From: Phormidium tenue FACHB-1050
GTDB taxonomy: Bacteria; Cyanobacteriota; Cyanobacteriia; Pseudanabaenales; Pseudanabaenaceae
Assembly (NCBI RefSeq): GCF_014696925.1
Contig: NZ_JACJQY010000012.1
Location: forward strand, 1-64,000
Length of the DNA: 64,000 nt
Reading direction: 5' to 3'
The notes under the pieces are model-generated. The model saw only the letters and a program-made list of their open reading frames with translations. It ran no database searches and was not told where the DNA came from. The position numbers were made by a program, and so were the translations under genes. Below, in pieces: positions 51,132 to 60,758 of this stretch. Positions within the stretch are counted from its first letter, which is position 1. Every line of letters starts with the position of its first letter.

Positions 51132-52634
51132 CTATTCGCTTTCTTTACTAAAGCCAGAATAAGCTTCCATGCCATGTTCAGAGATATCAAGACCCTTGAA
51201 CTCTTCTTCTGGCTCAACACGAATACCACCTGTAATTAGGGAAATAACGTACCAAGCAATAAAGCTAAAGGCAACGGTAAAACCACCAACGGAAGCAATA
51301 CCGATCAATTGAGCTACAACTTGATCAAAGCCACCGCCGAAGAATAAACCAGCCTTAGGACCAGCACCAGCTTGCAAAATGTAACCACCGCCGATATCCG
51401 CTGTCTGTCCAACAGCAAATAAACCAACAGCTAGAGTACCCCAAATACCACAAACAAGGTGAACTGAAGTAGCACCAACAGGGTCATCAATCTTAAGACT
51501 GTCGAAGAAGCCAACTGCAAACACAACAATTATGCCGCCAATCGCACCAATGATAATGGAGCTAGGTAAGGTAATCCAAGCACAAGAAGCTGTAACAGAT
51601 ACCAATCCAGCCAAAATACCGTTAACGATCATTGATAAGTCTGGCTTACCAAGATAAAACCAAGCAACGATAGTTGCAGCAATACCACCTGCGGAAGCAC
51701 CCATGTTTGTAGTCAAGGCAATATGGGAGATCAAACGACCGTCAGCCGCCATGGTCGAACCAGGGTTAAAACCAAACCAACCCAACCACAGGATCAAGCA
51801 TCCTAGAGTTGCCAGACTCATACTATGACCAGGAATAGCACGATTCTTGCCATCTTCGCCGTATCTGCCATGACGTGCGCCAAGAATTGCCGCGCCAATA
51901 AGTGCTGCCCAGCCGCCAGCTGAATGAACTACTGTAGAACCAGCAAAGTCAAAGAAGCCAACTTTTGATAACCAGCCACCGCCCCAGATCCAATGCCCGG
52001 TAATCGAGTAGGAAATGCCAACTAGCAAAAAGCTGAAGATCAAGAAGGAAACAAACTTAATCCTTTCAGCTACTGCACCTGAAACGATCGTTGCTGCTGT
52101 TCCTGCAAATACTAACTGGAACAAGAACTTAGCTTCTAGAGGCACACCTGTCCAGCTTAGTCCAGGGAAGTCACCCTTATAAGCATCAAGGGTTGCAGGG
52201 CTATTGTCTGCACCACTCAAGAAAAATCCTTTCAAGCCAATAAAAGTATTGCCGCCACTATCGCCATACATGAACCCAAAGCCAATCGCCCAGTAAGCGA
52301 TCGTAGCGATCGCAAATACGATTAAGTTTTTGGTAAGAATATTAACCGCATTTTTACGGCGGCAAAAGCCAGACTCAACCAAAGCAAAGCCAGCATTCAT
52401 GAAAAACACTAGAAACGAAGCAATAACTACCCAAATAGTATCTAAACCAACTTTGAGAGCCGCAACGTTTTCCTGAACTTTATCTGGAGTTAAGGGTTCA
52501 GGGGTGGGAGCAGGAGTTTGAGCAGTGGCTGCGTACACCCAAAAAACACCGATAATTGCCGCAAGGGGAATACAAGCAGTCCAATTTACTGAACTCTTGA
52601 GTCTCCTCTTTTGATTTGATTTATAGACCAACAC
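51132..52634 (-). CDS. amt: Ammonium transporter, copy 1
   Basis: 500 residues. A signal-like helix ([14 protein letters not shown]) and 11 Amt helices. Pore residues: the paired His around [14 protein letters not shown] and [12 protein letters not shown]; the Phe gate and Amt signature are in [25 protein letters not shown] and [14 protein letters not shown] homotrimer in the cytoplasmic membrane importing NH4+ or NH3. Upstream, GTA-N8-CAC at 52732-52745 on the same strand is NtcA-like. A second amt is next upstream. Confidence 0.95.
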   Translation of the reverse strand: MLVYKSNQKRRLKSSVNWTACIPLAAIIGVFWVYAATAQTPAPTPEPLTPDKVQENVAALKVGLDTIWVVIASFLVFFMNAGFALVESGFCRRKNAVNILTKNLIVFAIATIAYWAIGFGFMYGDSGGNTFIGLKGFFLSGADNSPATLDAYKGDFPGLSWTGVPLEAKFLFQLVFAGTAATIVSGAVAERIKFVSFLIFSFLLVGISYSITGHWIWGGGWLSKVGFFDFAGSTVVHSAGGWAALIGAAILGARHGRYGEDGKNRAIPGHSMSLATLGCLILWLGWFGFNPGSTMAADGRLISHIALTTNMGASAGGIAATIVAWFYLGKPDLSMIVNGILAGLVSVTASCAWITLPSSIIIGAIGGIIVVFAVGFFDSLKIDDPVGATSVHLVCGIWGTLAVGLFAVGQTADIGGGYILQAGAGPKAGLFFGGGFDQVVAQLIGIASVGGFTVAFSFIAWYVISLITGGIRVEPEEEFKGLDISEHGMEAYSGFSKESE

Positions 52635-52731
52635 CTTAAGATTCTCCTCAGCTAATTAAGATACCCATGCAAATACAAAGAATGCAAAGATCAATTACGT
52701 TCATAACAACAGATTCAAGCACCTAGGTTTT

Positions 52732-52745
52732 GTGTAAACTTATAC
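52732..52745 (-). promoter_or_regulatory. NtcA-like site upstream of amt copy 1
   Basis: On the minus strand GTATAAGTTTACAC: GTA-N8-CAC, one base off the NtcA consensus GTA-N8-TAC. It is about 100 bases before the ATG. A perfect -10 at the expected 22-base spacing is not seen. Confidence 0.5.
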
Positions 52746-52770
52746 AGTTTCGAGCATTGATATATAAAAA

Positions 52771-52793
52771 TAGACGACGCATTGCGCCGTCTA
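52771..52793. repeat. Hairpin between the two amt genes
   Basis: TAGACGACGC-ATT-GCGCCGTCTA, one mismatch, apex GC-ATT-GC; suitable as a terminator for the upstream amt. Confidence 0.7.
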
Positions 52794-52850
52794 TAGTGTC
52801 TATAGTTATTGAAAGTATTTTAGGATTGAGTCTGAGATTGTTTTGAAATT

Positions 52851-54428
52851 TTAACTTTCAGTTGGACTTTGACTGATAAATACACCAGAACCAAACTCAC
52901 TGCCATAGCCTTCTTCTCCATGTACTGGCAAGTCAATACCTTGCTCTTCGATGGAAGGAGCAACTCTCAAGTCCATAAATAGTTTCAAGACTTGCAGAAT
53001 AATAAAAGTGGCTATGCCTGCAAACACGTAGGTAATCGCAACACCCTCAAACTGCTTCCAGATTAGGATAGGATTACCATCCAAAAGCCCGAGTGGAGCA
53101 TCTCCTCCAAAGGCAATTTTAGTAGCAAATACGCCCGTCAACATTGCGCCGACAGTGCCGCCTACACCATGGACAGAGAAAGTGTCAAGCGAATCGTCAA
53201 ACTTGAACTTAGCACGCAAACTTACAGCAATGAAACAGCATACTGCTGTAATCGAACCAATCAAAATCGCGCCAATTGGCATGACAAAGCCAGCCGCAGG
53301 TGTAATGCCCACTAGTCCAGCCAGAAATCCACTGGCAATTCCAACGGCTGTTGGCTTACCACGCAGTACCCACTCAACCAATAGCCATGTCAAGCCACCT
53401 GCCGAAGTTGAAACTGTCGTGGCAACAATTGCAACTGCCGCGAGAGGACCAGCTGCAAGAGCGCTACCTCCGTTGAATCCAAACCAACCAAACCATAGTA
53501 TTCCAATTCCCAATAGGACATAAGGAACGTTGTGAGGCGTATGTGGTCTAGTTGCGAAGTCTTTACGGGATCCGATCATCAAAACCGCAACTACTGCGGC
53601 AACCCCAGAACTGATATGCACAACCGTACCGCCAGCAAAGTCTAATGATCCAAGTTCTTGCAACAATCCACGCCCCCATACCATGTGGGCAAGAGGAGAA
53701 TAAACCAAGGTAGACCAAAGCAAAATAAACCAGAAGTAAGCCTTAAAACTCATCCGTTCAACGATCGCCCCAGAAATCAGCGCAGGGGTAATGATTGCAA
53801 ACATCATTTGATAGACCATGAACACAGCATGGGGAATCGTACCTGCATAGCCAACAGGGTCAGGCTCAGTAAACTTAACTCCATTGAGAAAAGCCCAATC
53901 AAGCCCACCAATAAACTTTTCGATCCCTTGACCAAATTCTGGAACTTTGACGGATACATCAAAGGCTAGGCTATATCCCCAAAGTACCCAAGTAACACCG
54001 ACTACAGCCATGAGCAGTAAGCTCATCATCATCGTGTTTAATACGTTGCGGGTGCGGACTAATCCGCCATAGAAAAATGCTAACCCTGGAGTCATCAGCA
54101 ATACAAGAGCCGCCGCTACCAACACAAATGCCGTATCACCAGAATTGATGGGAGAAGCAGCAGGTGCAGGTGCAAGAAGTTTGTCGAGGGCTTCCTTTTG
54201 CTCTTTAGTTAGAGTTACAACATCGCTACTTGTGGGAGCTGAGGTAGTGGTTGGCGAAACGCTAGGCGAAGGACTTACGGTAGCCGCAGGAGAAGCAGTT
54301 TCTGTAGGGCTAGCGGTGGGAGTAGGTGATTGCGCCCAAGTCTGACCTGTAAAAGGAAAACTCACTAACCACAAAACTAGCAACGTACTCAATAGAAATT
54401 TTTTGATTACAGACTCCATACCTTTCAC
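52851..54428 (-). CDS. amt: Ammonium transporter, copy 2
   Basis: 525 residues. An N-terminal signal (LLSTLLVLWLVSFPFTG) and a Thr/Pro/Ser-rich linker (about 30-90, repeats of SPT/ATVSPSPS) precede the 11-helix Amt core. Core motifs: LAFFYGGLVRTRNVLNTM, GGTVVHISSGVAAVVA, GWFGFNGGSALAAG, FSVHGVGGTVGAML (paired His). The low-complexity linker is longer than in copy 1, suggesting periplasmic exposure before the first core helix. An NtcA-like site lies at 54590-54603. Confidence 0.95.
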   Translation of the reverse strand: MKGMESVIKKFLLSTLLVLWLVSFPFTGQTWAQSPTPTASPTETASPAATVSPSPSVSPTTTSAPTSSDVVTLTKEQKEALDKLLAPAPAASPINSGDTAFVLVAAALVLLMTPGLAFFYGGLVRTRNVLNTMMMSLLLMAVVGVTWVLWGYSLAFDVSVKVPEFGQGIEKFIGGLDWAFLNGVKFTEPDPVGYAGTIPHAVFMVYQMMFAIITPALISGAIVERMSFKAYFWFILLWSTLVYSPLAHMVWGRGLLQELGSLDFAGGTVVHISSGVAAVVAVLMIGSRKDFATRPHTPHNVPYVLLGIGILWFGWFGFNGGSALAAGPLAAVAIVATTVSTSAGGLTWLLVEWVLRGKPTAVGIASGFLAGLVGITPAAGFVMPIGAILIGSITAVCCFIAVSLRAKFKFDDSLDTFSVHGVGGTVGAMLTGVFATKIAFGGDAPLGLLDGNPILIWKQFEGVAITYVFAGIATFIILQVLKLFMDLRVAPSIEEQGIDLPVHGEEGYGSEFGSGVFISQSPTES

Positions 54429-54855
54429 AAAGTTTTCATATTAAGGTAGAACGAGTTTAAATAAGCGCTGCTTCAGAAGCATCCTAAGGCTGAAAAGCGA
54501 AGAATTCACGAAGCGTATAGACAGATTTCTATGATTACCATAGACAAATTATCCAATAATGATTTCATCAATTTATAAGCCATCAATCTGTATTAGAAAT
54601 CACATTTCCGATTATGGGTACAACAAGATTTATGAACACTACTAATAAACTCATAAATACAAAGCAAACCTAAAATTTAGCGGCAGCTAGAATATTCAGT
54701 AATTTTAAGCATTAATGCTGAACCCGAAAGGGCTAGTTCACTCCATGATTTTGCTAATTTAATCACACGCTTAAAAACTCCTGTGCTAGAGTTGGAGTGA
54801 TTTTATATCTCGCATTCACGTATTCCTCACACACATCACTTTTCAGGAAGTTGAC
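54429..54855. other. Long spacer between amt copy 2 and the protease gene
   Basis: A 427-base AT-rich divergent spacer. Only the NtcA-like site (54590-54603) was recognised; no hairpin of the common family, RNA gene or coding region is seen. Confidence 0.6.
54590..54603 (-). promoter_or_regulatory. NtcA-like site upstream of amt copy 2
   Basis: On the minus strand GTGATTTCTAATAC: GTG-N8-TAC, one base off GTA-N8-TAC. The -10 spacing is not convincing. It supports parallel nitrogen control of the two amt genes. Confidence 0.45.
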
Positions 54856-56121
54856 ATGGCAAAAGGCGGACTTGTACTTGGTACAACAGCAGCATTGGCT
54901 GCGGCTGTGGCAGTTGTTGGTTTTCAGCTAGCAAACCCTAGCATCGCCGCATTTCGGGATAGCCCCAAAGAAATCGTTGATGAAGCTTGGCAGCTGATCA
55001 ATCGCGAATATGTCGATGGTGCTTTCAACAAAGTTGACTGGCGGCAAGTCAGACGACAATATGTCGAAAATCGCGATTACTCTTCCAAAGCTGAGGCATA
55101 TCGCTCAGTTCGGGAAATGCTCAAACTTCTCGATGATCCATATACTCGCTTTATGGACCCTGAGCAGTTTAAGAGTATGCAAATTGATACTTCGGGGGAA
55201 CTCACAGGCGTTGGTATTCAGTTGGGGATGGATGACGCGACCAAACAGTTGACAGTTGTTGCCCCAATTGAAGATTCACCAGCATCTCGAGCTGGCATTT
55301 TGACTAAAGACATTATTACTTCGATCGCGAATAAGTCTACGGAAGGGATGGATATTAACCAAGCAGTAGCCCTAATTCGTGGTCCTGCTGGCACAAAAGT
55401 TAAATTGGGGATCAAGCGGGGCGACAAGCAATTTGATATTGAGCTAGAACGCGCCAAGATTGAGATTCATCCAGTCAAAGCCGAGCTTCGTGATACCAAT
55501 GCTGGCAAGGTGGGCTACATCAGCCTGCGTCAGTTTAATGCTAATGCCGCCAGTGATATGCGTAAAGCGATCCAAGATCACGTCAGTAAAGGCGCGGTTG
55601 GATTTATCTTAGATTTGCGCTCTAACCCCGGTGGACTACTCTATTCCAGTGCTGAAATTGCGCGGATGTGGCTCGACAATGCCACCATTGTTTCCACAAT
55701 TGATCGCAAGGGTGAAAGTGAGAGGCTGACCGCTAACCGTCAAGCTCTCACTAATAAACCCCTTGTGGTGTTAGTTGATGGTGGCTCAGCAAGTGCTAGT
55801 GAGATCCTTTCGGGGGCTTTGCAAGACAACAAACGAGCGGTGATTGTCGGCACTAAAACTTTTGGTAAGGGACTAGTACAGTCAGTACATTCCTTGAGTG
55901 ATGGTTCAGGTATGGCGGTAACGATCGCTAAGTACTACACACCCAACGGACGCGATATCAATCACATGGGGATTGTGCCTGATCGCGTAGTTGAGCTAAC
56001 CAAAGAAGATTTGGAAAAGCTCAATAAAAATCGTGAGCTAGTAGGGACAAGCTCTGATCCACAGTTTGCCAAGGCGATCGATATCTTATCGACTGAGCTA
56101 AAAAGTGTAAGCTCTCGCTAA
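54856..56121 (+). CDS. C-terminal processing protease (S41 family)
   Basis: 421 residues. A signal or anchor at the N-terminus (LVLGTTAALAAAVAVVGFQL), then the PDZ domain (about 113-190, GVGIQLG to RGPAGTKV), then the protease core with LDLRSNPGGLL, catalytic S313 in DGGSASASEI and K338 in FGKGLVQS. Three paralogues (CtpA, CtpB, CtpC) exist in cyanobacteria; the FMDPEQFKSMQIDTSGELTG region fits the CtpB/CtpC group better than the D1-processing CtpA, but this is not certain. Acts in the lumen or periplasm. Confidence 0.93.
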   Translation: MAKGGLVLGTTAALAAAVAVVGFQLANPSIAAFRDSPKEIVDEAWQLINREYVDGAFNKVDWRQVRRQYVENRDYSSKAEAYRSVREMLKLLDDPYTRFMDPEQFKSMQIDTSGELTGVGIQLGMDDATKQLTVVAPIEDSPASRAGILTKDIITSIANKSTEGMDINQAVALIRGPAGTKVKLGIKRGDKQFDIELERAKIEIHPVKAELRDTNAGKVGYISLRQFNANAASDMRKAIQDHVSKGAVGFILDLRSNPGGLLYSSAEIARMWLDNATIVSTIDRKGESERLTANRQALTNKPLVVLVDGGSASASEILSGALQDNKRAVIVGTKTFGKGLVQSVHSLSDGSGMAVTIAKYYTPNGRDINHMGIVPDRVVELTKEDLEKLNKNRELVGTSSDPQFAKAIDILSTELKSVSSR

Positions 56122-56122
56122 A

Positions 56123-56157
56123 AAAAAGATAGAGACGCAAAGCGTCTCTATCTTTTT
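56123..56157 (+). terminator. Terminator of the protease gene
   Basis: Perfect 16-base arms AAAAAGATAGAGACGC around AAA with T5 at the end, directly behind the stop. Confidence 0.88.
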
Positions 56158-56160
56158 GCT

Positions 56161-56295
56161 AAAACACAAAATATGCCATTTTGTGTTTTTAAAACCCTTA
56201 CTTGTTTTGTTTTTTTAATTCCCAAAAGTGTTGCTACACTTTAAACCCAAAAGATGAGTGGCGGCGCGAAGCGCCGCCACTCATCTTTTGGGTTT
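56161..56295. repeat. Two hairpins between convergent genes
   Basis: 56161-56189: AAAACACAAAAT / ATTTTGTGTTTT, similar to the arms at 12991-13023. 56243-56295: perfect 25-base arms AAACCCAAAAGATGAGTGGC.. around GAA. Confidence 0.85.
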
Positions 56296-56339
56296 TGATT
56301 TTTCCTAGATATCTCTTACGTTGCTATAGCTATAAATAT

Positions 56340-56374
56340 AAAAAAAGCGGACATTACTTTGTCCGCTTTTTTTA
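56340..56374 (-). terminator. Terminator of the 150-aa protein gene
   Basis: Stem of A7-GCGGAC and its complement with T7, ending at the stop codon at 56372. Confidence 0.85.
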
Positions 56375-56824
56375 TGAATCCATGTGACGTGTCAATATTG
56401 CTTCCATTGTGCTTTCGAGATTTTGACCCGCAATAATCCCACTAGCTAAAGAATAAATATTATTATCTCGACGGTAAAGAGTCTGAAAACCCGTTCGCAT
56501 TTTTTTGTCACCCATTACCCAATAACGTTGAATAATCGATTCTGGTCCAATTATCCCCTCTCCTTCAACCTTGCCCAGAGAGCTATCATCAACAACAAAG
56601 GTAAACCGACGCTCATCTGAGTCAATTCTTCCTTTATAAGCCATAGTTAATTCATCGCGATCGCTATCGGGAAAAGTCAACTTAGTGACCATAGTGAACC
56701 AAAAATTATCTCTTGACCAACCTACTAAAGTTCTACCCTTGACTTGAATTGGCATGGAGTCTCGCTCAACCCAATTACCTTCGAGAGTCCATTTCCCAGG
56801 TTGCACTAAAAAGGTATGCGCCAC
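56372..56824 (-). CDS. Conserved cyanobacterial hypothetical protein (150 aa)
   Basis: 150 residues, MAHTFLVQPGKWTLEGNWVE, followed by strand-rich segments (TLVGWSRDNFWFTMVTKLTF, then RRFTFVVDDSSLGKVEGEGI) and a final amphipathic helix ESTMEAILTRH. It looks like a small beta-barrel or lipocalin-like fold, known in cyanobacteria without assigned function. No signal peptide. Confidence 0.72.
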   Translation of the reverse strand: MAHTFLVQPGKWTLEGNWVERDSMPIQVKGRTLVGWSRDNFWFTMVTKLTFPDSDRDELTMAYKGRIDSDERRFTFVVDDSSLGKVEGEGIIGPESIIQRYWVMGDKKMRTGFQTLYRRDNNIYSLASGIIAGQNLESTMEAILTRHMDS

Positions 56825-56932
56825 GGTTTTACTCTGTTTTGTTGCTCTGTAGATCAGCCTTAATTATATAGCGTTATTACCAATCGCTATAGGATCTACA
56901 AAGTAAAGACGGCACATAGCAGCGTTTTTACC

Positions 56933-57589
56933 TTAATTTACCAATCCTGATCTTAGAGCGACAACTGCGGCTTGGACGCGATCGTCAACAGATAACTTAT
57001 TCATAATCCCGCGCACATGAGTTTTAATCGTGTTGGGGCTAAGGTAGAGAGTTTTCGCGATTTCAGGGTTACTCTTGCCTTCAACAATTAATTTCAGCAC
57101 TTCTAATTCCCGTTGCGATAGGTGCGAAGTATTTTCTGGTTGAGTCGGTGGCTTGAGATGATCCATCACTTTGCGAGCAACTTGAGGATCGAGATAGGTT
57201 GCCCCATCTTTAGCGGCGGCAAAGGCTGCCAAAAGACTTTCAGTAGATGTGCCTTTGACACAATAGGCATCGGCTCCACTCGACAGTGCCGCAATAATTT
57301 CGGTGTCATCGGTATGGGAGCTAAGCATCACAATATGAACATTAGGTGAAGCAGCCTTGATTTTCTGAGTTGCTGAAATTCCATCTAGTCTAGGCATTCC
57401 AATATCCATCACAATGATGTCAGGCTGTAATTCCTGCGCCATTTTTACACCGATATAACCATCTTCTGCAATGCCAATTACAGTAATATTTGGCTGTTGA
57501 GAAAGTGATTGCTCTAATCCAAGTTGGATCAGTGGATCATCTTCAACAATCAGGACTTTCAAAGGTTTCGATGCTGTAGCCACAGTCAT
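56933..57589 (-). CDS. NarL/FixJ-type DNA-binding response regulator
   Basis: 218 residues. Receiver domain: LIVEDDPLIQLG (acidic pair), the phosphoacceptor Asp in DIIVMDIGMPRLDG, conserved Lys in AYCVKGTS. Output: LSQRELEVLKLIVEGKSNPE followed by NTIKTHVRGIMNKL, the LuxR helix-turn-helix. Family members activate or repress promoters after phosphorylation by a sensor kinase. No kinase is adjacent. The ATG at 57589 begins MTVATASK. Confidence 0.94.
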   Translation of the reverse strand: MTVATASKPLKVLIVEDDPLIQLGLEQSLSQQPNITVIGIAEDGYIGVKMAQELQPDIIVMDIGMPRLDGISATQKIKAASPNVHIVMLSSHTDDTEIIAALSSGADAYCVKGTSTESLLAAFAAAKDGATYLDPQVARKVMDHLKPPTQPENTSHLSQRELEVLKLIVEGKSNPEIAKTLYLSPNTIKTHVRGIMNKLSVDDRVQAAVVALRSGLVN

Positions 57590-57690
57590 AATTCTAAATT
57601 TCTCTAAATTTAGTTTGATTGCTTTGATTATATAGTAAAAAGAGAAGAGGAATACTTTGTCTCTCTTCTCTCGGCAATTCTCATTATAAA

Positions 57691-57773
57691 AAATCGGTTT
57701 TGATGAAAGTCAGCCGACGGCTGACTTTCATCAAAACCGATTTCAAGGTTTTCAGCACCTGCGGTGCTGAAAA
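57691..57773. repeat. Two hairpins in a divergent promoter region
   Basis: 57691-57743: perfect 25-base arms AAATCGGTTTTGATGAAAGT.., centre GCC-GAC-GGC. 57749-57773: TTTTCAGCACC around TGC. They sit between divergent response regulator and RNA ligase genes, so not downstream of either. Confidence 0.8.
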
Positions 57774-57830
57774 TTAGCAATTCTCCCTATCGTATGATTG
57801 CGATAATTTAAAATTATTAAGGACTATAGA

Positions 57831-58886
57831 ATGAGTGCCATCAATTTGGAGAAAATCGATCAACTAATTACTGAAGGATATATCACCAAACGCCCTCATT
57901 CTAGTGGTGAGCTATTTATCTATAACTACACAGCCAAAGCGCAGTACGATCGCCTATGGACTCCTGAAACGATTCAATGTCGAGGATTAATTCTTAATCG
58001 TGATGGAGCGATCGCTGCTCGACCTTTATCCAAATTCTTTAATCTGCAAGAACATAAAGAAGCTATTCCCGCAGAACCTTTTGATGTGTATGAGAAGATA
58101 GATGGCTCTTTGGGGATTTTATATTGGTATCAAGATCAACCCTATATCGCTTCTAGAGGCAGCTTTAACTCTGACCAAGCCATTAAAGCCAACCAAATCT
58201 TGATATCACAGTACTCCAACGCAATTCCATTACTAGATCGATCGCTAACCTATCTATTTGAGATTGTCTATCCTGCTAATCGCATAGTCGTCGATTATGG
58301 AGACTTTGAAGGTTTGGTATTATTGGCAGTAATTGAAACTGCATCGGGAACAGAACATGCCATTGAGTCGTTTCAACATTTGGGATTCCCAATTGCGAAA
58401 AAGTATGATGGCTTAAAAGATCTAGAAGCGATCGCAAGCCTCAATAATCAGAACCAAGAGGGCTTCGTAATTCGCTTTGCCAGCGGGTTAAGACTGAAGT
58501 TTAAGTTTACTGATTATGTGAAATTGCATCGTGTACTGACTCAAGTTACTAGCAAAGTAATTTGGGAAATGTTGCGCGATCAAACTCCCTTTGAGGATAT
58601 TTTAGAGCGAGTTCCCGACGAGTTTTACAATTGGGTAAAAGAAACTAAGGCAAACCTCATCGCTCAATATCAACAAATTGAAGATGCTGCCAAGGCTGAC
58701 TTTGAGAGGATTATTGCTATTGCTGACCGAGGCGATCGTAAAGAGATGGCAAAGCATATTTTAACCTGCCAAAATCACACGATCTTGTTCTCTCTACTAG
58801 ATGGCAAAGACTATAGTGATTACATTTGGCGAACTATTAAGCCAGCCCATGAAAAACCTTTTATGGATAATGATGAAGCATCATAA
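57831..58886 (+). CDS. T4 Rnl1-like RNA ligase
   Basis: 351 residues with nucleotidyltransferase motifs: I, YEKIDGSLG (adenylated K89); Ia, ASRGSFNS; III, LFEIVYPANRIVV; IV, EGFVIRF; V, LKFKFTDYVKLH. This is the T4 RNA ligase 1 group, with a C-terminal helical domain of about 120 residues. ATP-dependent RNA end-joining is expected; in phage T4 it repairs tRNA cleaved by host anticodon nucleases. Cyanobacterial roles are not established. Single gene; the ATG at 57831 follows GGACTATAG. Confidence 0.9.
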   Translation: MSAINLEKIDQLITEGYITKRPHSSGELFIYNYTAKAQYDRLWTPETIQCRGLILNRDGAIAARPLSKFFNLQEHKEAIPAEPFDVYEKIDGSLGILYWYQDQPYIASRGSFNSDQAIKANQILISQYSNAIPLLDRSLTYLFEIVYPANRIVVDYGDFEGLVLLAVIETASGTEHAIESFQHLGFPIAKKYDGLKDLEAIASLNNQNQEGFVIRFASGLRLKFKFTDYVKLHRVLTQVTSKVIWEMLRDQTPFEDILERVPDEFYNWVKETKANLIAQYQQIEDAAKADFERIIAIADRGDRKEMAKHILTCQNHTILFSLLDGKDYSDYIWRTIKPAHEKPFMDNDEAS

Positions 58887-58931
58887 TCCTAAAATAGTTG
58901 CGGTGCAAAGCACCGCAACTATTTTAGGATT
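58885..58931. terminator. Hairpin between RNA ligase and PPC protein genes
   Basis: Perfect 22-base arms AATCCTAAAATAGTTGCGGT.. around AAA. It overlaps both stop codons (58884-58886 and 58919), so it can end both convergent messages. Confidence 0.85.
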
Positions 58932-59404
58932 TGGAGCTTATTGACTCTCAGCGTAAACTTACCGCCACTACTCCCCCCAAAAGACGAAACTCTAACAATG
59001 TAATTTCCCGATTGACGTATTTTAAAAAAGATCAGTGAATTGGTGCTATCACCGACAGCATCATCATTTTCGGCAACAACTTCACCTTTATTATCCAACA
59101 GACTCAATACCGTATCAAAATTTCCAGAGTTTACTGCTATTTCCAAACGCTCATCTTTTTGAACATTAATTATGTAGTCTCGGGCAAACCCTTTCTGACC
59201 TGTCGGAATATCTTTATCCGTAAGAATATCATTCACGTCTACACCACTAGCGATCGCAGTTGGTTTATAAATAGTGCTGTTTACCTGCGCTAAAGACAAA
59301 GACACATGACTAGTTAGACTGAGGAAGATTACACCTACTCCCACAAAAAATTTCTTAATCAAGTGTTGAGGACGATGATAGTCAGACAAAATTAGATGTT
59401 TCAC
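58919..59404 (-). CDS. Secreted PPC-domain protein
   Basis: 161 residues. Signal-like N-terminus (FFVGVGVIFLSLTSHVSLSL, cleavage likely before QVN). The mature part is a pre-peptidase C-terminal (PPC) domain, with DTVLSLLDNKGEVVAENDDA and NYIVRVSSFGG plus a final strand GKFTLRV. Overlaps scpA by four bases. Domains of this type accompany secreted proteases and assist secretion; here it is on its own. Confidence 0.78.
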   Translation of the reverse strand: MKHLILSDYHRPQHLIKKFFVGVGVIFLSLTSHVSLSLAQVNSTIYKPTAIASGVDVNDILTDKDIPTGQKGFARDYIINVQKDERLEIAVNSGNFDTVLSLLDNKGEVVAENDDAVGDSTNSLIFFKIRQSGNYIVRVSSFGGSSGGKFTLRVNKLQILK

Positions 59405-60228
59405 GAAACTTCTTTTAATTCAGCGAATTTCAATTGTAACTGAGTAGAGTCTATTGTGGAATTAGCTGAACTATTAGGAAATGGCAATTCTTTGATCGTT
59501 GGTGATTTGATCGTTGGCACAATCTGAATTTTGCCATAAAACTCTGATTGAAATAACTCAACTTTGGATTGAGAAGACATTAACAATAAGCCCCAAAATA
59601 CACCCACCCGATCATTAAATACTGCTGCTAGATCAGATATCTCAATCTCTTCATCAGGATGCATCAAAAAATAACGCTCAATCTCCTCCACCATTTCCGA
59701 TAAATTTTCTTTGTGCGCTAGCTGCGCGATCGCCTTCATGGCAGCCTTACGCGCAACTTTGCTTTGGCTTGGGCGTTTGGTGGGTTTACTAGTTTTGCGA
59801 TCAACAATTTCAGAGATCGCCTCAATCTGCGCGATTAACTCTTCTAGGGTGATCCGTCTCGCCTTTGGCGGCAAAGCCACAGGCAAGCGGCGCAACCGTT
59901 TATCAAAATCCGTGGGCAAGCGCATTGAGTCGGTGACAATCTCTTCATCTAATTCACCCTGTTCATCATCGGTATTAGCCTCTTGCTCATAGGCTGATTG
60001 CATATCCGACAAGGAGTTGGCTTTGAGTAAGACCAACATCGATGCGTAGAGCATTGCCTGACCTGAATCATATAAATCGCGGCGATCGCTGACAATTAAC
60101 CGCGACAAAAAGCGATCGACTACATCGATCACCTGCACATCCCAAGGATCAATCTCGCCTCTTTCTGCAAGATCAATGAGGAGGGCAATGGCATCTTTGG
60201 TAACTGATTCAGCGATCGATAGGGTCAT
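59401..60228 (-). CDS. scpA: Segregation and condensation protein A
   Basis: 275 residues. The N-terminal kleisin helix region LLIDLAERGEIDPWDVQVID binds the SMC head, and the C-terminal winged helix includes EEIEISDLAAVFNDRVGVFW. With ScpB (not in the window) it forms the condensin that compacts and segregates chromosomes. The ATG at 60228 begins MTLSIAESVTKDAI. Confidence 0.92.
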   Translation of the reverse strand: MTLSIAESVTKDAIALLIDLAERGEIDPWDVQVIDVVDRFLSRLIVSDRRDLYDSGQAMLYASMLVLLKANSLSDMQSAYEQEANTDDEQGELDEEIVTDSMRLPTDFDKRLRRLPVALPPKARRITLEELIAQIEAISEIVDRKTSKPTKRPSQSKVARKAAMKAIAQLAHKENLSEMVEEIERYFLMHPDEEIEISDLAAVFNDRVGVFWGLLLMSSQSKVELFQSEFYGKIQIVPTIKSPTIKELPFPNSSANSTIDSTQLQLKFAELKEVS

Positions 60229-60300
60229 GGAGCTTACAAGAAGCGGATGTTTAAAAATATCACCGATTGCGATGAAATAGCCAGAAAATCTAATTTGAGT

Positions 60301-60332
60301 AAAATAAAGGGCGCATCTGCGCCCTTTATTTT
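60301..60332 (-). terminator. Terminator of the LapA-like gene
   Basis: Perfect arms AAAATAAAGGGCGC around ATCT, overlapping the lapA-like stop codon (60331). Confidence 0.85.
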
Positions 60333-60678
60333 AGTTTTTAGACTTGTCTTCATCGATCTCAACATCGATCGCTGAGGCGGAAACTAAGCGCTTACGCTCC
60401 TCAATCTCCACGCTTAAATTCTGCACAGTTTCTTGCAAATTCTGGATCTGCACATTTTTATTCCGCATTTCGATCGATTTTTGTAATCCCGACCAGACGC
60501 TAAATATCCAAGCTAAAACTGCACCTAACCCCATTGCTAAGATCAATTCGACGGAGATCGGAGCAGCGACTTTAAGCTGAGGGATGATTTGGATCGATGC
60601 GGGTGACGTATTTTCTAAGGCAAACAGGACTAAAGCAAGAGCAACAATAAAAAAGACTACAAAATTAATCTGACGCAC
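60331..60678 (-). CDS. LapA-domain membrane protein
   Basis: 115 residues. Two helices (NFVVFFIVALALVLFALENT and LILAMGLGAVLAWIFSVW) and a C-terminal coiled coil (KNVQIQNLQETVQNLSVEIE). The N-terminal ENTSPASIQII after the first helix is a LapA signature. Family members take part in envelope lipid or LPS homeostasis in other bacteria; no evidence of that role here. Confidence 0.8.
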   Translation of the reverse strand: MRQINFVVFFIVALALVLFALENTSPASIQIIPQLKVAAPISVELILAMGLGAVLAWIFSVWSGLQKSIEMRNKNVQIQNLQETVQNLSVEIEERKRLVSASAIDVEIDEDKSKN

Positions 60679-60758
60679 AGTAGTTAAAACCTCTTTACTA
60701 AATTCTTAGCTAATGGTTTAGCAAACAATGCTCATATTGTCTACAGTAACTAAAAGAG

